NCBI RefSeq assembly: GCF_963678635.1
Contig: NC_087064.1
Span: 61,559,548-61,623,547, forward strand
Reading direction: 5' to 3'
DNA length: 64,000 bases
Source of the DNA: Symsagittifera roscoffensis
Lineage: Eukaryota > Xenacoelomorpha > Acoela > Convolutidae
The notes below the pieces were generated by a model. That model was not told where the DNA came from. It searched no databases and saw only the letters and a program-made list of their open reading frames with translations. The position numbers and the translations under genes are program-made. Positions 33,014-44,340 of the stretch are shown piece after piece. Each line of letters opens with the position of its first letter. Positions within the stretch are counted from its first letter, which is position 1.

Positions 33014-33580
33014 TTATTCATCTGGGAAAAATCCATGAGGAAAAACGTCGTGAATGATTTCTGATGATCTTAGTAGTTTAGCTATCAAGCGGATGATGTA
33101 TTTAGTTTGGAGAAGTGGCCAAAGCAATTCAAGTGCTTTTATGATTTTGTGCTTTTCGGTGTTAGCTGAGAATTCATATGGTGTATTTTGGATGAGTTTG
33201 TAGTTATAAAGTTTGTGGTTATATCTGGTGTTATAGATCAATTCTAGGAGTGGGATTTCGACGGTCTGTAGAAATTCTTGTGAAACTATTAGAGGGCGGT
33301 ATTCGTCTACGTTGAAGTTTTTGGTCAAGGGGCAGAATATATACATCTGGGTGATCAGATCATAATTTCGGAGGATGCCTTGGGCGGTTAGTATCTTTAT
33401 TACCTTAAGTGAAGTTAACAAAGAATGGTGATGTATATTTGGAGTTAATGTATTGATATCTATGGAGAAGTTGTCGTGCTGGTGTGATATGAGTGTAATA
33501 ATGTTGATTGATTTTATAATAAGTGTAAGTGTGCGTCTGTTTAGTGCGTAACATAACGTCGTGTGTACAGTGCAAATCAC
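33014..33580 (-). CDS. Hypothetical 188-aa ORF downstream of env
   Basis: Open from ATG to stop, rich in Ile, Leu, His and Asn. It includes a Leu-rich helix region (KALELLWPLLQTKYIIRLIA). No family is recognised. Just upstream (33870-33646, minus) another open stretch reads DDDKFAIPQLTEKFFIKTSY. Position after env suggests an accessory gene of the element or part of another insertion. Confidence 0.35.
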   Translation of the reverse strand: MICTVHTTLCYALNRRTLTLIIKSINIITLISHQHDNFSIDINTLTPNIHHHSLLTSLKVIKILTAQGILRNYDLITQMYIFCPLTKNFNVDEYRPLIVSQEFLQTVEIPLLELIYNTRYNHKLYNYKLIQNTPYEFSANTEKHKIIKALELLWPLLQTKYIIRLIAKLLRSSEIIHDVFPHGFFPDE

Positions 33581-34875
33581 GTTCTTTGGGTGTGAGGAAA
33601 AGAAAGGTTAGTGAAAAATTGTTAAATTTGTTAAATTAGGAGTCATAAGCTTGGATGTTACGGAGTGCTGCTGAAATGACGTGGTCGTACTTTTTATCTA
33701 GGCTTTTGAGGGTGAAAACGTATGATGTTTTAATGAAAAATTTTTCTGTTAGTTGTGGGATAGCAAATTTATCATCATCTAAGAAGATGTCTTCGTTAGG
33801 TCTGATGATGCGATGATCGTAGTGATCGAGGAAAAAATCGTTAGCTTTAGATGCGGTGAATCTTGTAAGTGCCTATTGATATCCGATTTGAGTAAATTGT
33901 TTCAGAGTGAGAGCTGTTGTTAGATGGTAGAGTTAAGTGCTGCATTGTTCATTATCATATGGGGTGTTATTTAGTGGTAGTGACAGTGGGTTAGTTAAGT
34001 GATAAAATGATGTCCACGAAAGTGTTGGGTGTAATACGTGTTCATTTACATAATTAGGGTGCTCATCGTTAGGGTCTGAACGAAAGTAGGTTTATTGAGG
34101 GAAGAAGGGCAAACATACTTGAAGAAATTCGTTAGTGTTAGTGTGAAGTGGATGATTAACGAATGATTGGGCTGATTTTGGGTGAGATGGAAATGGGGTA
34201 TTAGGAAATTTCCCTTTGAAAGTTCTATTGGCTCGGTTAGAAGTTGAGGGAGTTGAGTTTGACGAGGAAGTTGGGTTTGGCGAAGGAGTTGGGATTGATG
34301 GATTTGTTGATGTTATAGATAGTGAGAGTTGGTGAATTGTTAATGTTTGAGGGTGCTGGAATTGTTGCTGGAGTGTGATAAAGTTGTCAAGTTAGTTAGG
34401 TATTTGTGTATTTACAGAGCTGTTGTTGTCGGAAGGTTCGCTGGTCAAGGGGGAGTATGTGGGTGTTACATTAGTTATAGAAGAGTGAGTGGAAGGAGGT
34501 TCAATTTTTATTCGGGAGTGAAGAGGTTGAAAAGGGGGTTGATAAAATGTAGATGGGCTGGGTTCGGAGTTGGGAATTTTGTCAGGGGTTTCGAGATCTG
34601 AACTTTTAAATTGGGAAATGGTGTTATATACAGTGGTGTTTGAATAAGTATCTGAATCCATGCTGGATGAAGTGTTGGCATGTGGTGATTCAGGTGGGGG
34701 GGGGGAAGCAAAAAGTGGGATGACGGAAATGTTGCTTTGAAGGTTGGCTGGGTAAGAAATTATTGAGCGATGGAGTGATCAAACTTGGCGGCTCATCGTG
34801 TGCTAAAAAGATGGTCGTTCTGAGAAGAAAAATTTGTGGTGTGTGGTTGTTCTATGATTTGTTCATATGTGTCTT

Positions 34876-37088
34876 CTATATTAGGCGTTGTGGGTAATTA
34901 GATCTTAATCGGGCTTTGTGGGAAATAGATTTTGAAGAGATGTGTTCTGTCAGTGCTATATTTCTGAAATTTCGTGGTACTAAGGATAATGGATGCTTAT
35001 GATTTAGGGTTTGTAATTGTGGTGCAGTAGGCATTGTATTCGTGTTGTTTTGTGAATTGTCATATGTGTTCGGTGTTGTTGATAGTTTGGTTTTGTATTC
35101 TTTTATTTGATCGTCTAAAAGTATTTTATTGATAGAGAGTCCGCTGTAGTCTTGTGTGTAGATATCCGAAAAGCCTGATGTCTGATCTATGGATAGACGT
35201 TGTATTGTGTCCATTTTTGTGAGGAGTTCATGAAATTGTTGTGTATGGATGTGGTGTTGAATTTCGGTTTTAGAGTATATGCCGATCGTTTGTAAATCGA
35301 TGTTAGGGTTTCCGGCGTTAGCTCTAATACTTTCTGGTGAAATTTTTTTTAATAGTTGCATAAGTGTAGGATATGGTGTGAGCAGATAATATTTATCTTC
35401 GTCATGATTTAACGGTACAACATTGTGGCTGTTTTCTGATCCACATGGGACGGCTGTGTTCCAAAATAAGTTATTGGCGAGAGTGTCGACAAAGAGTACT
35501 TTATTTTTAGAGAAGATTGTGATTCTGGTATAGGATCTTTCATCTTCAAAAACATATAAGGGTGATACCTAATTGGTACAAGTGTAATTCCATAGTATGT
35601 TTCCTTCGTATTTTCCTATGAAATTTGATCTGTTTCTTGATAATAAACATCCTGCAGAAGGATTTTTTAGTACTACAAGTGCAAGTGATTGCAGAATTTG
35701 TGTTCTTTCAAGTTCGCATGAATGATGTACTGTTTCATGTTCTGATAAAAAAATTTCTTGAAAAATTCTACTTATTGTGTAGTCTAGTTTCATGTCTAGG
35801 TGAATATCATAGTAGATTGAGCCAAAATATGTGTTGTTCATAAGTGATAGTTCTTGTAAACGTGTACTGTCTTTGTCTTGTGGTTTCATTTTTCCACCAG
35901 TTTGTCCTGTGTTTTTTAGAAGATGTATTGGGATATACGAAATTTCGTCGTTAGTTGAGTGATGTGTTGCATGTTGTATGGTAATTAATCTACCTGTATT
36001 AATGTCGAAACCTTGTTCGTATTCGACAAGATTTTCTGAATATTGTGTTTTGTAAAGTGGTTTGTTGTATTTACATCCTCTTTCTGTTTCTGGGTAAATT
36101 TGAAAACGTGTCATTTTAGTTTCTATTTTGTGAAAATTTCGATTTTGATAATTATTTCGTCTGGTTTTGTTCGGGTTAACTTCTTCATATGGGATGGACT
36201 TATTAAAATCTTAAAAACTTATCATTTTAGCGTGTTTTTTTTGCCACTTGAAATGTGGTACATGTGTCTTCGGGGAACCAAAAAAAAGTTGCTTCTGTTC
36301 CTGTAGTAGGATCGCAATACCCTTGGTCATTTTTGCAAAGTAGTCAAATTTCTAGATAAATTATAGTGTCATCTTTAAATCTCGTGTTAATTGTACTTTT
36401 TCAAGTTGTATTTTCCATTCAAAAAACATTATTTCTTGGTATCCTTTTTTTGTGTCGGCTTTACAATTTGAAGGAATGTTCATTCCAATGGGTGGTATCC
36501 AATTTTTTTTTATGGAGATCGTAAGTTAATCTTCCATGTGCGCCGTGGAATTGAAACTTGTCGTCTAGTTTTATATGGCCTTGGTATCTTTCAAGTTCAA
36601 CTTGATGTGCAGAGTCTAGAAAAATTTGAAAATTTACCAATTTTCAGTTTGTGCCTTTATTTGATGTAGTTTTTAATCGGCTAAGTTGGTTTTTACAATC
36701 GTCAGGGCAGAGGTGTAGAAATCTTTCGATTTTACTTTGGTAGAAAGATTCATGATCTAGTCTATTCTTAATTCAGTTTGAGACTTGAGAACAATGTACT
36801 TTCTTTTCGGAAAATGTAGCTGTGAATTTATATCCTGTTTATGCTGTAGCTCGGGCTTTTGAGTAAAGTGTAACTTTTATGTTCGTTGTTTTTATGGCTT
36901 ATGATTCGGTTTTGCATTGAGTGACTTGATTTACTGCATATATGTGTTTTTTGTTCATTTTCTTCACAGTCATAGTATGTGACTAGTAAATCTTGGGGTC
37001 CTGTTCGGGTGAAAGGATTGTTATGATCGGGTTCTGCAAAACTAAAAGAGAGAAGGATTTGGAAAAATAGTATACTTAGAAGACACAT
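34876..37088 (-). pseudogene. Env-like glycoprotein of the retroelement, interrupted
   Basis: It starts at 37088 with a good signal peptide (MCLLSILFFQILLSFSFA). Further on, frames change between about 36830 and 36114, then one frame runs 36114-34876 with a single in-frame TAG at 35569-35571. The ectodomain has spaced cysteines (for example HHSCELERTQ, GCLLSRNRSNF, WNYTCTN) and several N-glycosylation sequons. The pattern resembles the envelope glycoproteins of errantivirus-like and chuvirus-like elements, from memory and not from a search. Such proteins mediate membrane fusion of virions. This copy cannot make an intact protein. A C-terminal membrane anchor was not obvious. Confidence 0.55.
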
Positions 37089-37359
37089 GTGAATGAAAGT
37101 CCTGAATATGGATTATAGAAGGTTATACATCCAAGTGTTTTTTTTTGTATATCTATCGTATTTACAGATAATTTTTGTGGTTATAAATTGAGGGTGTAAA
37201 TTGAGCTGTTATATTCGGGGGAGCTACGGGTAAGGGATGGTGAATTATATTATTTTCAAGTTTGAACTGTAATTAGAAATTGAGTGTTAAGTTAACTTGT
37301 GTAAGTATTTGTTTGTTATGTTCTTGTATATCTTTGTGGATATTGTGTCGATATTGTGA

Positions 37360-38052
37360 TCAAATTAGTGCCCAGTTGTGTAATCTACTAAGATGGTGAT
37401 GTTGACCAAATAATGGAGGGGTGTTTACAAATGCATTCCAATCTAATCGTAGGGGTATGTTACTGGTTGAATTCTCTCGATATCTAACGTCGAGATTTGT
37501 AGTAAAATTTGGAGGAAATGGTGATGTTGCAAGTTGACCTAATGATGGGGTTGAGGGAAGTGGAAGTGTTTCCGGTAGAGAAAAAGATGTGTCAGATGAG
37601 ACGTCTATGTGATCATTCACTAAGTTTGGTTCCCCTTGAGTGAAGGCTTGTGTCAACCAATATGGGAGATTTTGTGTGGTATCTGGGGGATTAAAAGGAT
37701 TTTCACGAATTTAATCGGATGTAGGGTTTGAACCTAAGTAATCCGATGGTATGTTTGAGATTTTTTGTTGTGATGCGTTTGGGGGAATAATTTGGATTGT
37801 GCTATTGGAAAGGTCTAGAGGATTACTCATTGGTGACTGAGGTATGTTGAATTGAACTATGGGGTTTTGCAAATTTCTATTTCGTCTTGGATGTATAATT
37901 TGTCTGTTTATTTCGAGCGTATTTTGATGTTGACTTGGATTTCTTGCTCTGTTAAGATCTTGTTGGAGAGGAGGGTATATAGTATATACTGGTTCGTTTT
38001 GTGGTTCGCTTAGAGCTGCTTGGCGAATCACTGGTTCTAGTGGTTCTGACAA
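37360..38052 (-). pseudogene. Pro/Asn/Gln-rich retroelement ORF with one stop
   Basis: Two open segments (38052-37711 and 37656-37360) share one frame and are separated by a TAA just after SDYLGSNPTSD. Together they give about 230 residues of low-complexity Pro/Asn/Gln/Ser sequence with no recognised domain, between the integrase and env of copy B. Confidence 0.4.
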
Positions 38053-38085
38053 TTGTGCGTGTCTTTCTTTAAATGTATATGGGTT

Positions 38086-38313
38086 TCATGAAAAGAGATG
38101 TGTGTTGATGATTGGGATTATTTGTTTGACTATTTGTTGGTGTTGTTGGAGGTTCTTGGGATGTCGTTGGTGGGGACTGGTGTGGGGGTTGATGATTAGC
38201 AAATTTGAGAAAATTTTATAATCCTTATAATTTTCTTCGATGAAAAGTACTAAAAGTATTGTTGCTAATGCAAAACTTATTGTTGCCTTTTTTATACATT
38301 TGCATATTGTCAT
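38086..38313 (-). CDS. Small ORF with N-terminal membrane/signal segment
   Basis: 75 codons from ATG. ATISFALATILLVLFI is a strong hydrophobic segment, followed by a His/Gln-rich tail. It lies between the integrase and env of copy B. A membrane-associated accessory product is inferred; no homologue is recognised. Confidence 0.35.
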   Translation of the reverse strand: MTICKCIKKATISFALATILLVLFIEENYKDYKIFSNLLIINPHTSPHQRHPKNLQQHQQIVKQIIPIINTHLFS

Positions 38314-38383
38314 ATTGAGGGAGGTTAAAATGGGAGAAATAGTATAAAAAGAAGAAAAACATCTTTGTTGCTGAATAGATTTC

Positions 38384-38659
38384 TTAACACTTAGATAATT
38401 TTTGAAATATCGTACCTGAGGAGTAGGTCAAAGATTTTTGCAAATAGGCTCGAGCTAGGGAATAAAAAATTATGAAAAAATTGCAAATAATAATTAGGAG
38501 AAGGATGAGGATATCTAAGGTAACGGCTGTGAGGATTATACAAAGTTTGAAAAAAATTGAATTTATTGAAAAAAAGTTTGAAAGAAATTTTTGAATATGG
38601 TTGACAGTTTGAGAAAGAAGCAATGAAGAAATGGTCCGATCCGTCGAATTGTTTTTCAT
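38384..38659 (-). CDS. Small ORF with a long transmembrane segment
   Basis: 91 codons. A central hydrophobic stretch (LILLLIIICNFFIIFYS, preceded by LCIILTAVTL) predicts one or two membrane passes. The overlapping frame 38711-38391 is also open but has no such signature. Accessory retroelement membrane protein inferred; homology unknown. Confidence 0.35.
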   Translation of the reverse strand: MKNNSTDRTISSLLLSQTVNHIQKFLSNFFSINSIFFKLCIILTAVTLDILILLLIIICNFFIIFYSLARAYLQKSLTYSSGTIFQKLSKC

Positions 38660-39599
38660 TTTTTGAGGCTAATTTCGAGTTTGGTTGGATAAATTGTTGC
38701 TTTTTTGACAAGTGGGTTAGGTTTCAGCATCTTTTGGTGAATGGAAGTTTGGAGGGCTAATAAAGAGCTTCCTAATTTAGTTTTTTTTTATTGGATGATT
38801 CGTGGTTTCTGAGAGTTATTTGTATTTTAGGCTAAATGATCATGTCTACTTTGTTTCTTAGGTTAATTTAATATTTTTGCCTGAGCGAGTTTTGAGGTCT
38901 CATTAGGGACAATATTGTTAATCTTTGTTCTACTTGATAGGGGAGCTTTGTAATATTGAGATTTTGTTTATTTCAAATGTCAAATTTGAGCAGTTTGCTT
39001 TTTTTTTGACCTGGAGGTCTTGAAATTATAGTTAGAGATACGCTTGAACTATTTATGTGTCGGCTAAAAAATTCGTGTCAAAAATGAGGTGATCATTCGG
39101 AAAGGTTTTGATTGGTTGAAATTGAACTAGTTTGATCAAGTGTTTTTCAGCATGATTTTTGAGAAAAAAGCATGGGTCTTTCAAAAGATTTGTTGAGAGG
39201 TGAAAATGTTAAATATTCTTGAAGTGGTTTTTGAAATTCAACTTTTTAAAAAAATTTTTAGATTTGGAATGAATGTTTTATAATCTTTTCGTGGCTAGTT
39301 ACGGAATCGCGATGATTGTCTATGTTAAGATTTTTCTTTTTGATGTTGTGGTAGAAATTTTTCTTCTAATTTTCGGTTTTTTCTTTCGTTTACTTTAATT
39401 TTCGGTTCTCTCATTTTGTTATCTAAGTTTTTAGATGTTTGTAAGGTAAGTTCTTTTTTAGTGTTTTGTTCTAATGGTTTTTGAATATTTTTTGTTCTAG
39501 TGTTTTGATTTTGATTGTAATTAGAGTTATTGTGAACAACTTTAAGTCCTGTAAAGGAGTATAATTAAGTGAGCTCGCGTTGAGCGTACTCTTTCGGAT

Positions 39600-41404
39600 A
39601 GTACTCTTTTGGTTACAATATCAATTATTTTAGTGGTTTTATCAATTATTTGATATGGTCCTTTTCGGAGTGGTTGTAAATTTTTAGAAATTCTTTTTTG
39701 TGTTGTAAAATTTGGAATTAAACTTATGTTCCGATTTTTAATTTTGTAGCTGGTGTGAATCGAGAATTTAGTTGGGATTTTTATTTTCTCTTTGTAATAC
39801 TTTTTTCGCTACTTTTTGATAAATTTCGTTGTGCTTTTTATCTCGGTTTAAAATCTGTTCGGTGTGTAAACCAGAAGCTAGTTTTAAGATTTGTGGATGA
39901 TGAAAGTGATCTTCATCGTGGGTCTGTAATGTTAGATTATATCATATTGCTTCTTTTGTGGGATGGCAACAACCTTGTGGGTTTTTTGAAAAATTTGCTG
40001 TGAACATTATTGGTTTTCGTAGTTTTTGACTGAAAACCATCTCATAGGGTGATATTTTTAAAGTTGTTGTGATTTGTGAATTATAAGCCAAGGGGAAGAA
40101 TTTAACATCTGTTGACCATTCAGTATATCGTGTATCATTTCCGTTAATGATACATCTGAAGTATTCTGTTATTGAACGGTTCATGCCTTCGACTAGTCCA
40201 TTAGTCCAAGGCGCATGAGATGTACGTTGTGTTTAATATTATATAAGTGGCATAGTGTGAGTATTTCGTTGTTAATGAAGTCAGTGCCATTTTCTGTAAC
40301 AAGGATTTCGGTTAATCCGAATTTTAATATATCCAGTGTTCATAAAGCGTTGTATATGCATATTAAGCATTACAATGGGGTACTGGGTTAAGTACTACGT
40401 AGTGTGTAAATGTGTCGACTGTGACCATTATATATGACTTTCTTTCTGAGGATGGTGATATTGTTCCTTTTGTATCGATTGAATTTCTGTGGTTGAAATA
40501 TAGACTTTGTCCTTTAAAACCTTGCTTTTCTGCAAGTTGTTTTTGACTTTGGTATGGTTTATTTAATTGGCATGTAATGAAATCATTGCATAATACTTTA
40601 ATCCAAATTGGTGCAGTTGGGAAATGAAAGTTTTGATTTAAATTTGAGTATTTTTTTTCTGATCCTTAGTGTTCTTTAGTGTGTAATGAAAGTGAAGTAT
40701 GAAAAGCGAGAATCATCATGCTTAAAAGTAGGCAACGTACTTTGAGATCAAATGTTTGGTATTCTAGAACAGCTGTGATCTCGTTTATAGAGGTTTTTTT
40801 AAATTTTCTGAAACAGCTAAGAAATGTTTTGTTTCCTAGAATTGTGATATCGGCTTTAATTGGTTTGGTTTTATACTTGTGTCAAGATTTTAAATGTCTA
40901 ATAACTGGGTCAAGGTTTTGATGTTTCTTTAGTAACTCTAGTGTTAGTTTTTCTGTGTTTGGTAGAAAAATGTTTTCAATCTCTGTTTTGGTCGAGGTAT
41001 TGTATCTAGAGGATCATTGAGGTTAAAGACTTGGTTTATTGTGTATTTTGAGTCACAGTTTGGTGGGCCTGATAAACTTATTTTATCAGTAAAGTTTTCT
41101 TTTTCTATTAAAAGGAATAGGTCTTTTTTATAAAATTTTTGACTGGCTGGTTTTTTTATGTATTTTTTCTAATCCATGATGATTATGGTATTGGTTTAAA
41201 TGTAGATTTTCCTAGTAGGTCTACATCGTAATGATTGTTTTGACAATCTAAGTATAGTAGAAACTGTTGTAAGTTGTTTGATTGTGATTTGTCTATATCA
41301 GTTTTTACTACATATTTGCATTCTAATCGTGTTGAAGTTTCATCTTTTGCAATGAAGAATTTAATGTTCTGCGGTATTTCAACTGTTTTTTTTCTTGTTA
41401 GCAA
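39600..41404 (-). pseudogene. Retroelement integrase (copy B), many stops
   Basis: Follows the linker KYVVKTDIDKSQSN...LDCQNNHYDVDLLG (41330-41190). The second catalytic block NGTDFINNEILTLCHLYNIK lies at about 40234-40293. An NGNDTRYTEWSTDVKFFPLA block follows at 40150-40090. It parallels copy A, with frequent stops and frame changes. Confidence 0.7.
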
Positions 41405-41562
41405 TTTGGGTGATGTGTTTCTGCTAAGAGTATCTGGCAGTGCAAGGTTTTGTTCCTGCTGTCCAAACTATAAGTAAGTTGGGGAATTTCATTAAACGTA
41501 ATTGAAATCTATAAACTCTATGGTTTGGATTCGATTTCTGTGTGAACAAGAATACAAAGGGT

Positions 41563-42295
41563 TTATGATCTGTGAATAAGGCTGTTTGATCCAAGTATTA
41601 AAAATTCATATTCTGTAAGTGTATATATTATGACTCTGCATTCTCTCACAAGAGTAGAGAGTCTAAATTCAGCTTGTGTGAATAGTCTAGAATTTGCTGA
41701 AAGGAGAATCATTTTATTTGTTCCATTGTGGGATTGTAAAAATGCTGCACCGATGCCAAAATTTGAGGCGTTGCACATTGCATAAAATGGCTGATCGGGA
41801 TCTGGAATTGTATTTAAAATTTGTTCTGAGAGAAGAATTTTGATTTCTTCAAATCGTGTTTGGTGTTCTGTTGTCCATTCAAAATTATTCTGTTGTCTAA
41901 GAATATTGTAGAATGGTCTTAAGTATAACTGCATTTTATACACGTATTTAAGTTAAGCACTCCAACAAATTCTTGTATTTTGTTTTCATTGGATGGAACT
42001 TGGATTGCGTCAATGCCAGATTTTAATGGAGTCACAGTGTTTCTTTCTATAATGTGTTCAAGAAATTTTACACAGGTTAGGAAAAAGGCGATTTACCCGG
42101 GGCTGCTTTCATAATTTTGTTTAGTAATATCTGATGATATTTTTCTAATTCAATGAACTTTTCGTCCTTGGTTTGTGATTGCATAAAAACATCGTCCAAA
42201 TATGTTATTGCATTTTTGATAAGTATGAGTGGTCGAACAATTTTACTCAATAATGCTGAGAATGCGGCTGGTCCTATGGAGATTCCATAGAACAT
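41563..42295 (-). pseudogene. RT remnant plus RNase H (copy B)
   Basis: The RT active-site motif YLDD is at 42191-42202, inside GISIGPAAFSALLSKI...; upstream palm sequence is deleted relative to copy C. The thumb and RNase H follow in another frame (41943-41563): NASNFGIGAAFLQ, then TEYEFLILGS. Non-functional. Confidence 0.72.
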
Positions 42296-42582
42296 TCTAT
42301 TGAATGCGTATTGCTGAGTATTGTTTTACCTAGTAGTTGTAAAAAAATTTTACTCCATAAGCTACTTCTTTTGTGGGAGAAGTTGTTGAATTAGTTTCAC
42401 AATAACCTATGAGTCCTAGAGGTAGGATTATTTTTTTGGAGAATTGTTATATACGTGTATCGAAATTATGCCTAGTTTGAATTTTTCATGTATTTGATAG
42501 ATGAAATTGTTACTCTGAAGAATTTATGAATTCAATGTCAGACATATAGAGATTTTGTTTGTTTTGTTCTCTAACGTATTGG

Positions 42583-43010
42583 TCAAATTGTTTGATTGAG
42601 AATTTGGATACACCACCTGCTAGTGGTTTCAGGCGTTTCCGCTCTTGGTTGTAGGGCTGTGTTTTTCATTCTTGTGTATTTATCTTTTATATGGATTCTG
42701 CTGTTTAAAATATTTGTAGTTGGGATATATTTAGTAATAAATGGGATTTCAATGACATAATGTTTTATATCTGTGATAGTGAAGGTTTGTTTAAATGGTT
42801 TGCTCAAGAAATTATTCTTTTCCATTGCTCGAGTGGGAACAAGGAAGAGTTGGATTTTTCTATAGTTGGTTAAGGTTGATCCGTGTGCTGTTGCTAGTCC
42901 CCTTGTTGTTTTAAAAGGTAATAATTTCATGTGTAAACTTTTTATTTCATTCCAAGTGGGAATGTTGATGATGTTTGATTCCTCTCCGGAATCTATTAGA
43001 TATCAATTTC
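42583..43010 (-). pseudogene. Retroelement aspartic protease region (copy B)
   Basis: The catalytic Asp-Ser-Gly is at 42985-42993 in the context IDSGEESNIINIPTW; a linker to RT follows (open 42930-42583). Retropepsins act as dimers to cut Gag-Pol. Copy C lacks this segment. Confidence 0.6.
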
Positions 43011-43435
43011 AAGGTCTGGTGATTGAAAATCTTTGCCTTTTGGGCTTTCTAAGAGGAGTGGACATGTCAGAATTTTTTTTTCACAGGTAATTGCGTTTTC
43101 TTTGGTACTTTTTGATAAATGTGATTTGTGCTTAAACATTCTGTAGGTTTTTCTTCTGTAACTTCCTCTACTATTTCCTCAATTGTTTTATTATTGTTTA
43201 GAGGTCGTTCAAAGTAATTTAGGAGGGATTAATCTTGATTTTGAAAGCAATGTGAGTCTATCGGTTGTTCTTTTATAATTGGTTCGTAGTCATTTTTAAC
43301 TAGAATCATGTTAATTGAAATTGCGTTATCTGTTTTGCTTTCACTGTCTGTGGATTGGCAATTTTATGTGATTAAATTGCAATTCTGTGCTTTCTGTATT
43401 ATCAATACCAGGGGAGTCTGGTTGAATTTCTTCAT

Positions 43436-43852
43436 TTGTTTGTGAATGACTTATTTGCCTTTAATGTTCAGATGTATTACTTCTATAGTGTTGTTATGAG
43501 TTTTGATAACGTGTATTATTCCTATGTGGTGATTGGGAATATTTTCTCAGTTTATTTTGATAATTTGAATTTCTATTTTAAGAAGTGTTGCACGAACTAT
43601 TGTGATAATTATAATAATTTTATCTTCGATAGTTTGATTTGTTATTTGAATTATCTCGTGATCTGTTATTTTGGTATTGATGATTTCTATCATTTGAGTA
43701 GTTTCTGTTTCTATCGTTAGAGCAATTTCTATATCTATTATTTGAGGAAATTTTAGATCGATTATTTGGATAGTGTCTATTCTGAAAATTTTAATGGGAA
43801 CTGGTATCAAACGAATCGTTGGTTCTGTTGGAATTCGATTTTGAGTAGTCAT
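43436..43852 (-). repeat. Low-complexity Ile/Thr-rich tract in gag-pol spacer
   Basis: Imperfect short repeats based on GAATTGATATT-like units, reading on the minus strand as Ile/Thr/Glu-rich (for example IETETTQMIEIINTKITD). Found only in copy B; copy C is missing the interval. Confidence 0.5.
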
Positions 43853-44340
43853 TTCGATATTGATTATTTCGACTGCTTGACCGATTGTATCGGTTTTGTG
43901 AGAAATTTTGTGATTTTTTTTAATTTGGAGATCGCACTATTTTTTGAATGATGGTTTACTTTTAAAATTTTGGTTTTTCTCAAAGATTTCAAGATTTGAG
44001 ATGTTTAAGATTTCAGTGATTTTCTCAGATAACTCTGTGTCGGAGTCATGAATATTTTTTATTTGTGAAGTAGTGGTTTGGATGTTGTTTACTTATTGTG
44101 AAATATGGGTAAGTTCCAGTTCGATCTTGTGTAGATCGTGGTTGATCATTGAAAAATACTGAATTTGAAGTTGGTTGTGGTGTGTTTTGTTTTTGTGAGT
44201 ATGAAAAGGTCTGAGTATTCATATAAGAAGATTTTGTTGTTTTTGATCTATTTACATAGTTATAATTATGTACAGCGAAATTATTTCCATGATATGAAGA
44301 ATAGGTCATTTTTGTCCAATTTTTGTCTGGCTGGTTTTTG

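Larger units (their letters stand above)
33014..44315 (-). mobile_element. Env-bearing Ty3/gypsy-like retroelement, degraded (copy B)
   Basis: Order on the minus strand: gag C-terminal region (from 44309), protease (about 43000), RT remnant, RNase H, integrase (to about 39600), small ORFs with membrane segments, env-like glycoprotein (37088-34876), then unassigned ORFs down to 33014. Every long gene carries stops or frame changes. Relative to copy C, about 675 bp of RT is missing at the CCTAGTAGTTG junction near 42318. LTRs were not identified, so the right boundary is approximate. Confidence 0.7.

Noticed and set aside
39755-40003. + strand ORF opposite the integrase
   Set aside because: Shadow of the minus-strand retroelement.
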